Assembly (NCBI GenBank): GCA_963920635.1
Contig: OY987307.1
Location: 13,717,735 to 13,781,734 of the forward strand
DNA from: Pseudeuparius sepicola
Taxonomy: Eukaryota; Arthropoda; Insecta; Coleoptera; Anthribidae
Reading direction: 5' to 3'
Length of the DNA: 64,000 bases
Position numbers and translations under genes: made by a program. The notes under the pieces were generated by a model, which was not told where the DNA came from, searched no databases, and saw only the letters and a list, made by a program, of their open reading frames with translations. Shown here piece after piece: positions 20,684-30,534 of the stretch (its first letter is position 1; each line of letters begins with the position of its first letter).

Positions 20684-23600
20684 TAAAGCTCCTGCTCCGA
20701 TGACGAGCCTAAAACAGGAATTTTTAATTCTTTAATATGAACTACTAAAATTTTATTTTTCTTATTTTTTACTTTTACTTTATTATTTTCGAGAATTTCT
20801 AAAATTTCGTACGGTCCAATGAATTTATTTTCTTTTTTATTTCTTTGAATATTAGTTTTGTATACAGTCTGTCCTACTTTGAACTGGTACTGGTCTGGTC
20901 CCTGAGTGTTGTGTTTTCCAAGAACTTTTCTTTTGTGGTCTATAAGATTTTCGGAAACAGTTTCATAAAGATTTTTTAATTTATCTCTATGGGAACTTAC
21001 GTAATCTGCATAAAACGAACTTTCTATTAGCAGTGAGGGGTCACGTGAATTTGTATGACCTAATGTTAATTCTAAAGGGGTGAACTTTGTTGAAGAATGA
21101 ATAAAATTGTTATAGGCAATTATTGCGTAAGTCATTAGATTTGTTACATTTTCATTTGTATGTTTTTGTTGGAGTAAACGTAAATGTTCTATTAATGAAG
21201 AGTGAAAACGTTCAACAGGAGAGTTCGATTCATGGTGATTAGGGGTAGTAAAGTGAATTTGAATTTTGTGAGATTTTAGAAGTTCTTGTACTGTCTCGTT
21301 TTTAAATTCTCGTCCATTGTCCATTGTAATTTTTTCGGGTATGCCGTAAAATGAGAAATATTTAATCAAAGCGTTGCAAATTTCTATAGCTGTTTTTCCT
21401 TGAACTGGGAAAGCTTGTCCTAATTTTGAAAATGCGTCTATCACTGTAAGGAAGGTGTGATTATCATATTTGAATAAGTCGGCATGTAAAAGCTGAAAAG
21501 GTTTTCCGACGGTCTCGGTAAGCACGATAGGAACATATGGTTTATTTCTTGCATATTTTGCAGTTTGACAAAGGTTACAGTCATTTATGTAATTAGTCAC
21601 GTCGCGTTTCATAGTAGGCCAGTAGTAATTTCTTTTAAGATGCTCTAAAGTTTCTGTTATTCCGCGGTGGTTGCATTTACCTTCGTGTTGAAATTTGATA
21701 ACCATTAAGCGTTCGTCTTTTTCCTTAAGAGAATTTACTATTTTGGTGCATTTTATAAGTTTAAGAGTATTGGGATTAAAATTTGTGATATATACTTCAT
21801 TAAATTCCTTATACATTGATTCATCGTGGAAATAAGTGTGATATGTCTTGTCAGAGGTTAAATAGTCTCTTAAAAATTCAAAGATAAGTTTTTTATTATT
21901 TTTTGGGAGAGATATATTTAAAACTTTTAAATGTTCAAAATTTTCGTGAACAACTTCTAATATATTATAGGGGTTTGGATAAACTATTATCTGTTTATTT
22001 TTATTATTTATTATATCGTCGATTATGGGAATACCATCATTTAAACTAGATTGGTTACTAGTTGAATGAGGTGTAGCGAGTGTATCATCTACAGGAGTCA
22101 GTCGTCTTGGGAAATTTGGGGGTTTAATTTGAATGTCTTGTAAAATTCTAATTTTTGGGCTTGGTTTTGGCTTTTCTGCGATTAAAGAATTGGGATTCAT
22201 GTCAGTAAAAGTGTCTTCGTCCTCGGTTAAGTCAATTGTTTCGAATTTTTTGTAAGCTTCGTCTGTTAAATCTTTTAAAAATTGTTCAATGTCTTGGTTT
22301 ATTTCACCTGGATTATTAATTACACTTTCATTTTCTATGGCGTTAATTTTGATTCTAGATAAACAGTCAGCATTTGTGTTTTGTTTTCCTTTTTTATAAA
22401 TTATGTCGTAGTCAAATTCTTCAAGTCTTAGTCTCCATCTAACTAATTTACTATTGGGTTGCTTGAGATTAAATAACCAGACAAGGGGACGGTGGTCAGT
22501 ATAAATTTTGAATTTTCTACCAAAAAGATAGGGTCTAAAATATTTGCAACTCCACACAATTGACAAAAGTTCTTTCTCAATGGTGGAGTATTTTGTTTCA
22601 CTGTCATTAAGAGTTCTGGATGCGTATGCAATTGGTCTGTCATTAGGAACGTCACCTTGTGATAGAACTGCATCTATGGCGTAGTTACTTGCGTCTGTCG
22701 TTAAAATGAATTGTTTTTCAAAATTTGGATACTGTAAAATAGGGGCATTGATAAGTAAATTTTTGCAATGTTCGAAAGATTTCATAAATTCGGGAGAGTG
22801 GACTACTTTAGAATTTTTCTTTAAACAAAGTGTCATTGGTTTTACAATTTTTGCAAAGTCTTTAATAAAACGTCTGTAATAGCCTAGGAAGCCTAAAAAT
22901 GATTTAATGTCCTTCTGAGTATTGGGAATGGGAAAATTCTTTACAGCGGAAATTTTGTCTGGATTGGGTTTTACTCCGTCTGGGGTTATTACATGTCCTA
23001 AATATAAAACTTCTGTACGTAAAAATTCTGACTTGTCGAGTTGTAACTTAAAATTGGATTCTCTGAGTCTAGTAAAAACTTGTCTAAGTCTGCTAATGTG
23101 TTCTTGAAGTGAGGTACTAAATATGACTATATCATCTAGATAAACTAAGCAAATTTCGTTTTGGAGCCCTCGGAGGACATTGTCCATAACCCGCTGAAAA
23201 CTAGAGGGCGCGTTTTTTAAACCGAAAGGCATTCGTTTGAATTCGTAGTGTCCGTTTTCCGTGGAAAAAGCAGTTTTTGGTATGTCGTCTGAGTCCATTT
23301 CAATTTGGTGAAAACCACTAGCCAAATCTAATGTCGAAAAATATTGACTTTTACCTAACTTGTCTAAAATGTCTGAGATATTGGGTAAGGGATATTTGTC
23401 ATTAATAGTCCGTTCGTTAAGTTTCCTATAGTCTATAACTATTCGCCATTTGCGCTTTCCAGAAGCGTCCATTTTTTTTGGAACTATCCAAATGGGGCTA
23501 GACCATGGAGAAGTTGAGTCTTGGATGATACCTTGATCGAGTAATTTGGAAATTTGGGTTTTTACTTCATTTCTGTGAATTTCGGGATAACGATAACTTT

Positions 23601-24543
23601 TTGTAAAAATTGGAGATTCATTAGTTACATTAATTTTATGACGAATTTTGTTTGTGAAAGTTAAAGGAATTTTTTCGCAGTAAAATATATCTCTAAATTC
23701 AAAACAGAGTTTTCGAATAGCGTCTCGTTCTTCTTTGTTGCAGTGATCGAGTCTTAATTCTTTTAAATTTGATTTTAAAATATTGTCTTGGTCGGGTTCA
23801 AGTATTTCGTCAGTTTCCATTTTCTCGCAAAAATTAACATCACATATGTTTATTGGTTCAATTTCGAAGGGTTCGTCTAGTACAATTTTAACAGGATTTT
23901 CGTTTATATTGGTAATAGTAGTGATAGCAAAGTTATTTTTTATGTTTACGATAGCGCGAGGCATTTCTGTACCTTTTCCGAATTTAAAATAATCTAATAT
24001 TCCAAAAGAATTTCGAATATCGCAATCTACTGGTATTTTGACAATTTGTTTTGTTCTAGGGGGTATAATAATTTGATAGGATTGAAAGGGTTCTAAAAGT
24101 TGAGGTGTACTATCGGCGTCGTTATTTGAGTAAATTATTGGAATGTCTGAATTTGGAGTTTTTAATCTTCTGCGCCTTAGTTTAATATTGGCATCTAATC
24201 TATCAATTAGATTGGCTCCGATGAGGCCATCAAATTTTTCAGAAAAGTTAAATAAATAAAATTTATGATATCCTGGAGTATTAAAAATTTTAAAAATTGG
24301 AATAACGGCGACTTCGTCATGGAAAGTACTTGCGTGTGCTGTCTGAATATTAAATATCTCATTTCTAATGAATTCTTTGTAAAACGTTTGTGCTATTCTA
24401 GGATTTAGTATGCTACGTGAGCTACCGGTATCTATGAGAAAATATGAGTCAATTTCTGGGATGTAAATATGAGGTAAGTCTTGGCGGATGTTATTTAAGT
24501 CGATTAAGACGGGTTGTCTTTCAAGTTGTCCTTGGTAAAATTT
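20683..24543 (-). CDS. pol: Errantivirus Pol polyprotein (protease, RT, RNase H, integrase)
   Basis: The frame is reached from gag by a probable -1 shift near 24537-24543; the first in-frame ATG is only at 23964. Domains in order are an aspartic protease with DTGSS near 24405-24430, a reverse transcriptase with RKLNERTI and the catalytic YLDD box near residue 275 (counted from the ATG at 23964), and an RNase H with TTDAS and the tail YTDHRPL. The integrase follows, with an HHCC zinc-binding part (H...C-x2-C in NDCNLCQTAKY) and the DDE acids in the HADLF, MDNGREF and SPVERFH boxes. It ends one base into the env start. No stop or frameshift is visible. Product size is normal for the genus. Confidence 0.92.
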   Translation of the reverse strand, partial: KFYQGQLERQPVLIDLNNIRQDLPHIYIPEIDSYFLIDTGSSRSILNPRIAQTFYKEFIRNEIFNIQTAHASTFHDEVAVIPIFKIFNTPGYHKFYLFNFSEKFDGLIGANLIDRLDANIKLRRRRLKTPNSDIPIIYSNNDADSTPQLLEPFQSYQIIIPPRTKQIVKIPVDCDIRNSFGILDYFKFGKGTEMPRAIVNIKNNFAITTITNINENPVKIVLDEPFEIEPINICDVNFCEKMETDEILEPDQDNILKSNLKELRLDHCNKEERDAIRKLCFEFRDIFYCEKIPLTFTNKIRHKINVTNESPIFTKSYRYPEIHRNEVKTQISKLLDQGIIQDSTSPWSSPIWIVPKKMDASGKRKWRIVIDYRKLNERTINDKYPLPNISDILDKLGKSQYFSTLDLASGFHQIEMDSDDIPKTAFSTENGHYEFKRMPFGLKNAPSSFQRVMDNVLRGLQNEICLVYLDDIVIFSTSLQEHISRLRQVFTRLRESNFKLQLDKSEFLRTEVLYLGHVITPDGVKPNPDKISAVKNFPIPNTQKDIKSFLGFLGYYRRFIKDFAKIVKPMTLCLKKNSKVVHSPEFMKSFEHCKNLLINAPILQYPNFEKQFILTTDASNYAIDAVLSQGDVPNDRPIAYASRTLNDSETKYSTIEKELLSIVWSCKYFRPYLFGRKFKIYTDHRPLVWLFNLKQPNSKLVRWRLRLEEFDYDIIYKKGKQNTNADCLSRIKINAIENESVINNPGEINQDIEQFLKDLTDEAYKKFETIDLTEDEDTFTDMNPNSLIAEKPKPSPKIRILQDIQIKPPNFPRRLTPVDDTLATPHSTSNQSSLNDGIPIIDDIINNKNKQIIVYPNPYNILEVVHENFEHLKVLNISLPKNNKKLIFEFLRDYLTSDKTYHTYFHDESMYKEFNEVYITNFNPNTLKLIKCTKIVNSLKEKDERLMVIKFQHEGKCNHRGITETLEHLKRNYYWPTMKRDVTNYINDCNLCQTAKYARNKPYVPIVLTETVGKPFQLLHADLFKYDNHTFLTVIDAFSKLGQAFPVQGKTAIEICNALIKYFSFYGIPEKITMDNGREFKNETVQELLKSHKIQIHFTTPNHHESNSPVERFHSSLIEHLRLLQQKHTNENVTNLMTYAIIAYNNFIHSSTKFTPLELTLGHTNSRDPSLLIESSFYADYVSSHRDKLKNLYETVSENLIDHKRKVLGKHNTQGPDQYQFKVGQTVYKTNIQRNKKENKFIGPYEILEILENNKVKVKNKKNKILVVHIKELKIPVLGSSSEQEL

Positions 24544-25904
24544 ACGTGTTGTCCAGAGTTCATATCAGAGTTCGAGGTACTTTGTGAAAAGTCAGCGGAA
24601 AGCGTGGGATCGCAATGTGAAATTTGAGGTAGGTAAGTATCGTATGGATTCTGGGAATAATCAGTGTCATAATCGTGGGAAAAAGAATAACTGTCGTACT
24701 CAGGCGAGTAAAAGTTTTCGTAGAAATAATCGGGATATTGATTTTCGTCAATTTCAGTGATTGATGCTTCGGATTGATCGGGATTAATTTCGTGATTGAA
24801 AAGTTCTTCAAATTTAGACACGTGTTTTGGATTATTGGTTCGAGATTGAGTGCTACTGGTTTCCATAGCTTCGGGTTGATTTGGGTTTCGTTGTTGTTGG
24901 TTTCGTAAAATTGCGCTTGTTCTTTGATTAGCAAAATAGGGGTGCTGTTGTGTTGGATATCGAGATTGGAAATTAGAAAAATTGGGTCTTTGCTGAGGTT
25001 GAAAATAAGGTGTGAAACGAGGTTGAAAATTAGGTCTAGTAGGAATAGTTGGTCTAAATTGGGGTTGTGTAGTTGGTCTAAATTGGGGTTGTGTAGTTGG
25101 TCTAAATTGGGGTTGTGTAACTTGAGGTTGAAATATTGGGGGTCTAGGAAATATTCTTTGATTTGGAAAAGTAGGAAGTTGTGTTGGTGGTCTATTATAG
25201 AAAATTGGTGAGGAGGAAAATTGGGGTCTAGAAAAATTAGGTTTGTTAACTAGAAAAGGATTAATTCTTGGTTGGGGTTTATATACAGGGTGAGTCAAAT
25301 ATTGGTTTTGTCCGGTACTCAGATATTTGAAATTTTCTTCTTCTACTACTAAAGATAAGGCTTTTTCTAATGAATCAGGAGATTTAAGTCGAACAACAAG
25401 TTGAGTTTGATAGGGAAGGCCATTGATAAATGTTTTTAAAGCAAAATCATCGTAATGTTTTATGGTAATAACTTTTTCGTTTGCATTAATATTCGTTAAA
25501 TTTAACTTGGAAAAAAGTAAACTTCGTGCATCCTGGATCCTCATTCCAAATTGTAAAGGAGTTTCATTTCTTTGGGGTTTCATTGAAATTAAATCGTGTA
25601 TCAAACAGTCTATACTACGTTGATCGGAGAAAGTATTAATTAAAGCATTTTTTATATCTGCCCAAGAAGTTATTTCTGATCTAGAACCTATTAAATCAGC
25701 TGCGCGATCTCTTAGTTTACTTAAAATGGTATCTAATAGACAATTATTTACAACATTTTCGGCATTTCTAGTGTCAAAGAAATTTCTGAGGAGATTTTCG
25801 CAAGAAGAGATAAATCTATTAAGCAAATTTGGGTTTCCGTCAAACAAGGGAATATTATCTGCTTGGTAACGTAGAAGAGGAACATGAACATTATCGGCTG
25901 GCAT
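24504..25904 (-). CDS. gag: Errantivirus Gag
   Basis: This is a 466-residue structural protein. The N-terminal half (about 1-200) has the helical capsid-like pattern of Gypsy Gag (LFDGNPNLLNRFI, then a KPQRNETPLQFGMRIQ-type box). The region from about 215 is low in acidic residues and rich in Pro, Gln, Phe and Arg, with an octapeptide close to QPQFRPTT repeated about three times. No CCHC zinc knuckle is present, which is usual in errantivirus Gag. The tail is acidic with Tyr/Asp/Ser. The start is the first ATG, about 500 bases downstream of the primer binding site. The pol frame overlaps its last 40 bases in the -1 phase. Confidence 0.9.
   Translation of the reverse strand: MPADNVHVPLLRYQADNIPLFDGNPNLLNRFISSCENLLRNFFDTRNAENVVNNCLLDTILSKLRDRAADLIGSRSEITSWADIKNALINTFSDQRSIDCLIHDLISMKPQRNETPLQFGMRIQDARSLLFSKLNLTNINANEKVITIKHYDDFALKTFINGLPYQTQLVVRLKSPDSLEKALSLVVEEENFKYLSTGQNQYLTHPVYKPQPRINPFLVNKPNFSRPQFSSSPIFYNRPPTQLPTFPNQRIFPRPPIFQPQVTQPQFRPTTQPQFRPTTQPQFRPTIPTRPNFQPRFTPYFQPQQRPNFSNFQSRYPTQQHPYFANQRTSAILRNQQQRNPNQPEAMETSSTQSRTNNPKHVSKFEELFNHEINPDQSEASITEIDENQYPDYFYENFYSPEYDSYSFSHDYDTDYSQNPYDTYLPQISHCDPTLSADFSQSTSNSDMNSGQHVNFTKDNLKDNPS
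24537..24543 (-). promoter_or_regulatory. Probable -1 ribosomal frameshift site (gag-pol)
   Basis: On the minus strand the heptamer A AAT TTT sits in the gag frame and fits the X XXY YYZ slippery rule. Shifting by -1 here enters the pol frame, which then runs open through the protease. I have not modelled a downstream pseudoknot. Confidence 0.65.
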
Positions 25905-26383
25905 ATTGATTTAGTTCTCAATATTTAAATTTAAAAAGAAATCAGCTAAACTTTCAATAATACTATCGCTCATAAACTAAAAATAATTGGGAAAATGGCT
26001 TCTTAAAAATACGAAAATTACAACTAAAAAATCAACTGTACAAAAGGAAATTGGCAAAAAGGATTAAGCAACTTACAAAAGCAGTGTGATGAAGCTCGGT
26101 GTTTTCATTTGTTTCTTCTTATACCTAGTGCCTATAAGTCCCGGCGATGCTTGTCCAGGTACTCAGGACTTCGTATCCTAAGGTCCTAAGAGGAGAGTTG
26201 TCGAAGTTGGACTTCTCCCTAGGCGTTCTCTCCGTGGTTCGTCTCGGTTGTGGGTCTCTCGGTGTCCTGCAGGCGATGCTGTCCTTGCTGGATCCGTGGG
26301 GCCCGGTGTTCGGATCGATACCAATTTAACCGTTGATACAGCGCGATCGAATCTGCAACAGACTAACGACCGATTGGCAGCGT
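25905..26383 (-). other. Errantivirus 5' leader
   Basis: Non-coding leader between the primer binding site and the gag ATG. It probably contains the splice donor for the env mRNA, but I cannot single one out with confidence. Confidence 0.5.
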
Positions 26384-26399
26384 CCTACCGACTGCGCCA
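26384..26399 (-). other. Primer binding site
   Basis: Read on the minus strand, TGGCGCAGTCGGTAGG begins with the last base of the 5' LTR. A TGG start and a one-base overlap with the LTR fit errantivirus primer sites (usually assigned to a tRNA-Ser type primer, from memory). Confidence 0.7.
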
Positions 26400-26573
26400 A
26401 TTACGATACGAGACCACGGCAATTGCTTTGTAAAAACAATTTATTAGAGAACGGAGTACAAGACTGGTTACATCTGGGTTTTTTCATCTTTTATAACATT
26501 AGAGAAGTGTTGAGTATACAAAATCATATTACACTTAATTTCTGGATTTGCTTCCTCTCGTGGGAACGTAACT
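26399..26573 (-). repeat. 5' LTR of the errantivirus
   Basis: The LTR is 175 bp and the partner of 18791-18965. It carries the element's promoter and, on its outer side, the second CGCG duplication (26574-26577). Confidence 0.92.
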
Positions 26574-26776
26574 CGCGGCCAGCGGGCGGACGTAACCTGC
26601 TATGTCTGCCCGCAAACGCGAACTGACCGCGCGGTAGAACGCAGTCTTCCCGCTGGTCGGCTAATGACAGGCCGCGACTTGTCTGGCCGCCTCTATTCAA
26701 TCCAATGTGTTATTTCAGGCCGTAACTTGCCCGCGCTCGCCACCGCGCCCGCGGCCGCTTTGGTGTGCGCTTCGCT
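26574..26776. mobile_element. Right end of the Harbinger element (displaced MADF promoter region)
   Basis: About 200 GC-rich bases end in the right TIR (26762-26776). Before the retroelement insertion this region lay directly upstream of the MADF start codon, so it probably held that promoter. Confidence 0.7.
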
Positions 26777-26779
26777 TTA

Positions 26780-29224
26780 AGCTTCAAGGCTTCGCGGTCC
26801 TATTCACATAGCTCAAAATTATTATGACTTCAAAATTAAGAAAACCGTTAAAACGGAAATATTTTTAAACTCAATTTTCTCCCAAAGGAGGTAAAATTTT
26901 TAGTTTAGAATTTTACTAGTGTAGTCTGCATTAATACAGGCTTTCAACAAAATAAAATTTGAAAAACGGTTAAATACCCTATTGTGCGCTATCCAGAATT
27001 TGTATGTTAAGACAATTTTTAAATAGGTTTATTCTGTGTGCATGCTAATTAAAATTCTAGACACGTTTTTAACTTCAGTGGCGAAGTTAATGCACTTAAC
27101 ATAAATCTCTTTTTCGATTTTTATAGCGGAAAGATCCAATGCCCGCATGCAGCAGGGGAGTTTAACTAAATTACGTGAATGCCTCTTTGGCTAATCTTAT
27201 ACTAGGATAACGAAGGGAAAAAGAAGTGTTTGATTAGTCGGATGGGAATTCAATTTGCAAAGTAAAGGTTAGGAACTTTAAATTTGGAGGGTTTTAGTAG
27301 GTGGTCCCTAATAACAAAAAAACACCGTGAAAATTTGAATTTCGCTCAAGAATTGTAAAGTTTGTTAGATATGTTTTTTAAACTAAACTTTGATAACAAT
27401 TAACTAAGAAAACCATTTTATACAGTGTGCGTGATAGGTGTAGATACAAATGTAAATTTCTCAAAATGCGGCTACCAAAATTTAAGTACCACTTTTCCTA
27501 TAAGAAGGAGATTCAAAAATATAAAAGTAGCTCAATAGTTTTGAAAATATTACAAACAGATATTTCCAAGACATGTTTAGAATCGAGAATTTAAGGAAGT
27601 CGGCGGGCTTCTTTTTGTGTACGCAAGCGCAAATTCTAATGCAGCTAATGCTACTTTATAAGAGATGGCGAGGCAATCAGGTCAAGTTTTGACACCGAAG
27701 GCCATGTATTGGTACCTTGTTGCCGGATTGTGCATCTTTTTGCCATTGATACAACAGTAAAGTGGCAAAAATCGACGGCGGGTGGTTCTACGAATGAGAA
27801 TTGGAAAAAATACCCTACCCCGCAGCAAGCGTTGTCTTTGAAAGAGTGAAAGACTACGATTCTACGCACGCCATAATATTACCGAGAAGCCGAACAAAAT
27901 TCACTATACATAGGTATAGCTATTATACATGCTATTTAAAAGTCTGTTTCTGAGGGTTTCTGTGGTATTACGGAGAACAGGATACTGCAGAGATGACTTA
28001 TTCTCACATAACATAAGAATTTGTCGGCAAAGTTGAATGTCGCTCACTTTGCATTTTGCATTAATCGAAATTAGTGCAAACAATCCAAGTGTTTTTTGTC
28101 TCTTTAAAATACACGCAACCTTCATTAAAAAAGGAATGCCTTTGGAGAGACCACTGAACAAAACTTTTTGTTTGCACATACTATAAATATATTCTTGAAA
28201 TGTGTCCCACATACAATGAAGCGCTTTATATTTTCTATTCAAACTAGAAGAACGCCCATTGAGTCTCATAAAACAATCTTGTTATCCATATCTCCCTCAC
28301 CTAAAAACAAAGCCAATAAATAATGCACAGCATACGCCTGAGTATGCTAAACTCCTTATTTTATGTAGCCTCAGATTCTCTCAAAATTGGCTTACACCCC
28401 CCTCACAAATGCCGGAGAAATAGAGTGAACACACCGCTAGGGTCTATATGAAATGGAAATAAGATCTGACAGTTTTCGGGCCGGCTTTGTTGGCAGGTAA
28501 GCGAACGTCTTGAATCGAGAACAAGACGCTCGAATATTCTGAGAGTGAACTTTCTTTTGACGGGGAAGCGAAAGAAGCACCCACTAGAAAAAGCAGCTTA
28601 TTAAATTGTGTCTTTGGACAAAGCAAACCCTACACTGCGTGCTAGATATATGATTCGTTTTTTAAGTTCAGAAATTTAAGGAAGCGGAATTCATTAAAAT
28701 AGGACTTTTTGTTGTATTCAATTTTTTTTCATACAGGGCTTCGTTTTCGTACTATACATGGCATGATATATTTTTTTAAAATTATGTTCCTACTTTTTGG
28801 CAGGCACTGTATATAGGTATATTATTTTATCTTGAAGAAATACTATGTTGTTCGACTTACGTTTGACATGATATGGGGGCTTATTGCAAAAAATGGCCAA
28901 AAAAATATCAACACCTTTTCTAACATGCGGAAGCAAGCTTCAGTTTTGGATGTAGAAATTAATTTCAAACAAACATGAGTTGAAATGAAATTCTGCACAT
29001 TAAAAATCCCTTCTGGGGTAAATAATGCCGCCTCATCTGTCCATAAGACATTTTTACCAAAATTATCATTTGCCGTGCTCCTCTGCCTATATCACAAAAC
29101 GCTACTCTTCTTTGCAAATCTTCCTCATTGAGAGCCTGAACTTTTTTACATTATTATTTTCCTATGTTATTGATTTTTTGAAAATAGAATTTACTTCGGT
29201 AAAATAATATTAATAATAATAATT
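26780..29224. other. Spacer without a recognised gene
   Basis: AT-rich, with several short open frames. The longest, on the minus strand at 28269-27904 (121 codons), has cysteines and an ordinary amino-acid composition but matches no family I know, so I do not call it as a gene. No terminal repeats were found. The last bases (about 29206-29222) form the AAT/TAA-rich target where the Dong array starts. Confidence 0.4.
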
Positions 29225-30067
29225 CGAGACGGAAGGCTTCTTACTGGCCATACAAGATCAGGTTATACCAACTCGCAACTACCTAAAATTCATTGTAGGA
29301 GATGCATCGGTAGTGGATGACAGATGCAGATACGGGTGCCCAACTTCAGAAACAATCCAGCACATAACAGGAGGATGTCAGATGTTCGCATCAACGGAAT
29401 ATAAGGAACGACACGATTCGGTTGCCAAGATCATGCACCAGGAACTGGGGGAAAAACTGCTGCTTGTGCAGGTAGAGAGGCTCCCGTATTACAGCTACAC
29501 ACCGGAGCCTGTTCTTGAGAACAGCAACTACAAGATGTACTGGGATCGTACAGTTCTGACAGATCAACGAGTTGCCCATAACAGACCGGACCTTATAATA
29601 GTTGATAAAATTTCTAGGAAGACAACTCTGATTGATGTGGCCATCCCGAACAACAACAACCTGCGTGTGAAGCAAGTCGAGAAGATCGCGAAGTACAGAG
29701 ACTTAGAAGAACGAATTAGAAGGCAATGGGAAATGGAAAACGTCAAGACGATTCCAATTATCGTGTCAACAACTGGTGTTATACCAAAAAGTTTGCTGAG
29801 AAACATAAAAGAGCTGGGTCTAACTGATAGTCTTTACAGGTCCATGCAGAAAGCGGTACTACTTGCGACAGCCCGAACCGTCAGGAAATTCATGGGAATG
29901 CAGGAACGTCCGACAACATCAATGTCACCTAAGGCCCGATAACATGGCAAGGGTCTCGTCCGAGCCAGATCCTTATGGTATCCGGGATACCCGGGATCTG
30001 AGTGAATGTTCCCCGTAGAGGGAGTGTGAATGCCTTTTGGCTAAGTCGATAATAATAATAATAATAA
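29225..30067 (+). mobile_element. R4/Dong array, copy A (5'-truncated)
   Basis: It starts abruptly inside the ORF (at the codons ETEGFLLAIQ) right after AATAATAATAATT. It carries the Cys/His motif, the endonuclease domain, the 3' UTR and a (TAA)n tail at 30049-30067. The frame is open from 29226. A one-base deletion near 29896 (ATGGGAATG instead of ATGGGGAATG) shifts the last about 15 codons. 5' truncation is the normal product of incomplete target-primed reverse transcription. Confidence 0.88.
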
Positions 30068-30534
30068 CCTTATAATAGTTGATAAAATTTCTAGGAAGAC
30101 AACTCTGATTGATGTGGCCATCCCGAACAACAACAACCTGCGTGTGAAGCAAGTCGAGAAGATCGCGAAGTACAGAGACTTAGAAGAACGAATTAGAAGG
30201 CAATGGGAAATGGACAATCATTCCAATCATCGTGTCAACAACTGGTGTCATACCAAAAAGTTTGCTGAGAAACATCAAAGAGCTGGGTCTAACTGATAAT
30301 CTTTACAGGTCCATGCAGAAAGCGGTAATACTTGCGACGGCCCGAACCATCAGGAAATTCATGGGGAGTGCAGGAGCGTCCAATAAGATCAGTGTCACCC
30401 AGGGCCCGATAACATGGCAAGGGTCTCGTCCGAGCCAGATCCTTATGGTATCCGGGATACCCGGGATCTGAGTGAATGTTCCCCAGAGAGGGAGTGCGAA
30501 TGCCTTTTGGCTAAGTCGATATAATAATAATAAT
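30068..30534 (+). mobile_element. R4/Dong array, copy B (short 5'-truncated)
   Basis: It begins within the endonuclease motif (CCTTATAATAG) directly after the TAA tail of copy A. A small deletion near 30211-30220, in the region coding for the segment after RRQWEM, breaks the frame. The 3' UTR and (TAA)n tail are present. Confidence 0.87.

Larger units (their letters stand above)
18791..26573 (-). mobile_element. Errantivirus-type LTR retrotransposon (Gypsy superfamily) with env
   Basis: This is a complete element of 7783 bp on the minus strand. It has two 175-bp LTRs, a primer binding site, gag, pol, env and a polypurine tract in the order 5' LTR-gag-pol-env-3' LTR. The LTRs begin AGTTA and end AATT in element orientation, as is typical of errantiviruses. 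By eye they differ at two of 175 positions, so insertion was recent. All three main frames are open with no internal stop. It inserted into the 5' region of the Harbinger MADF gene, in the same transcriptional direction. The element is an endogenous retroelement of insect type; whether it makes particles cannot be told from sequence. Confidence 0.93.
16228..26776. mobile_element. PIF/Harbinger DNA transposon, split by an errantivirus
   Basis: The left end 16228-16242 AGCGAAGCGCACACC is repeated exactly as reverse complement at 26762-26776, and the similarity continues in the GC-rich subterminal sequence (GCGGCCGCGG followed by GCGCGG). Flanking trinucleotides are TAA on the left and TTA on the right, close to the 3-bp TWA duplications of this superfamily but not identical. 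Without the LTR insert (18791-26573 plus one CGCG) the element is about 2.76 kb, a normal size. It carries the two expected genes, a DDE transposase and a MADF/Myb-like DNA-binding protein. Each starts near one TIR and is transcribed inward. Confidence 0.85.

Noticed and set aside
25280..25300. TATACAGGGTGAGTC inside the errantivirus gag, identical to the start of the dispersed repeat at 5041
   Set aside because: It is in-frame gag coding sequence on the minus strand (THPVYKP) with no flanking similarity, so it is coincidence rather than an inserted repeat.
27904..28269. Minus-strand 121-codon open frame
   Set aside because: No recognised motif, no neighbouring exon signal and no start context; left as unassigned.
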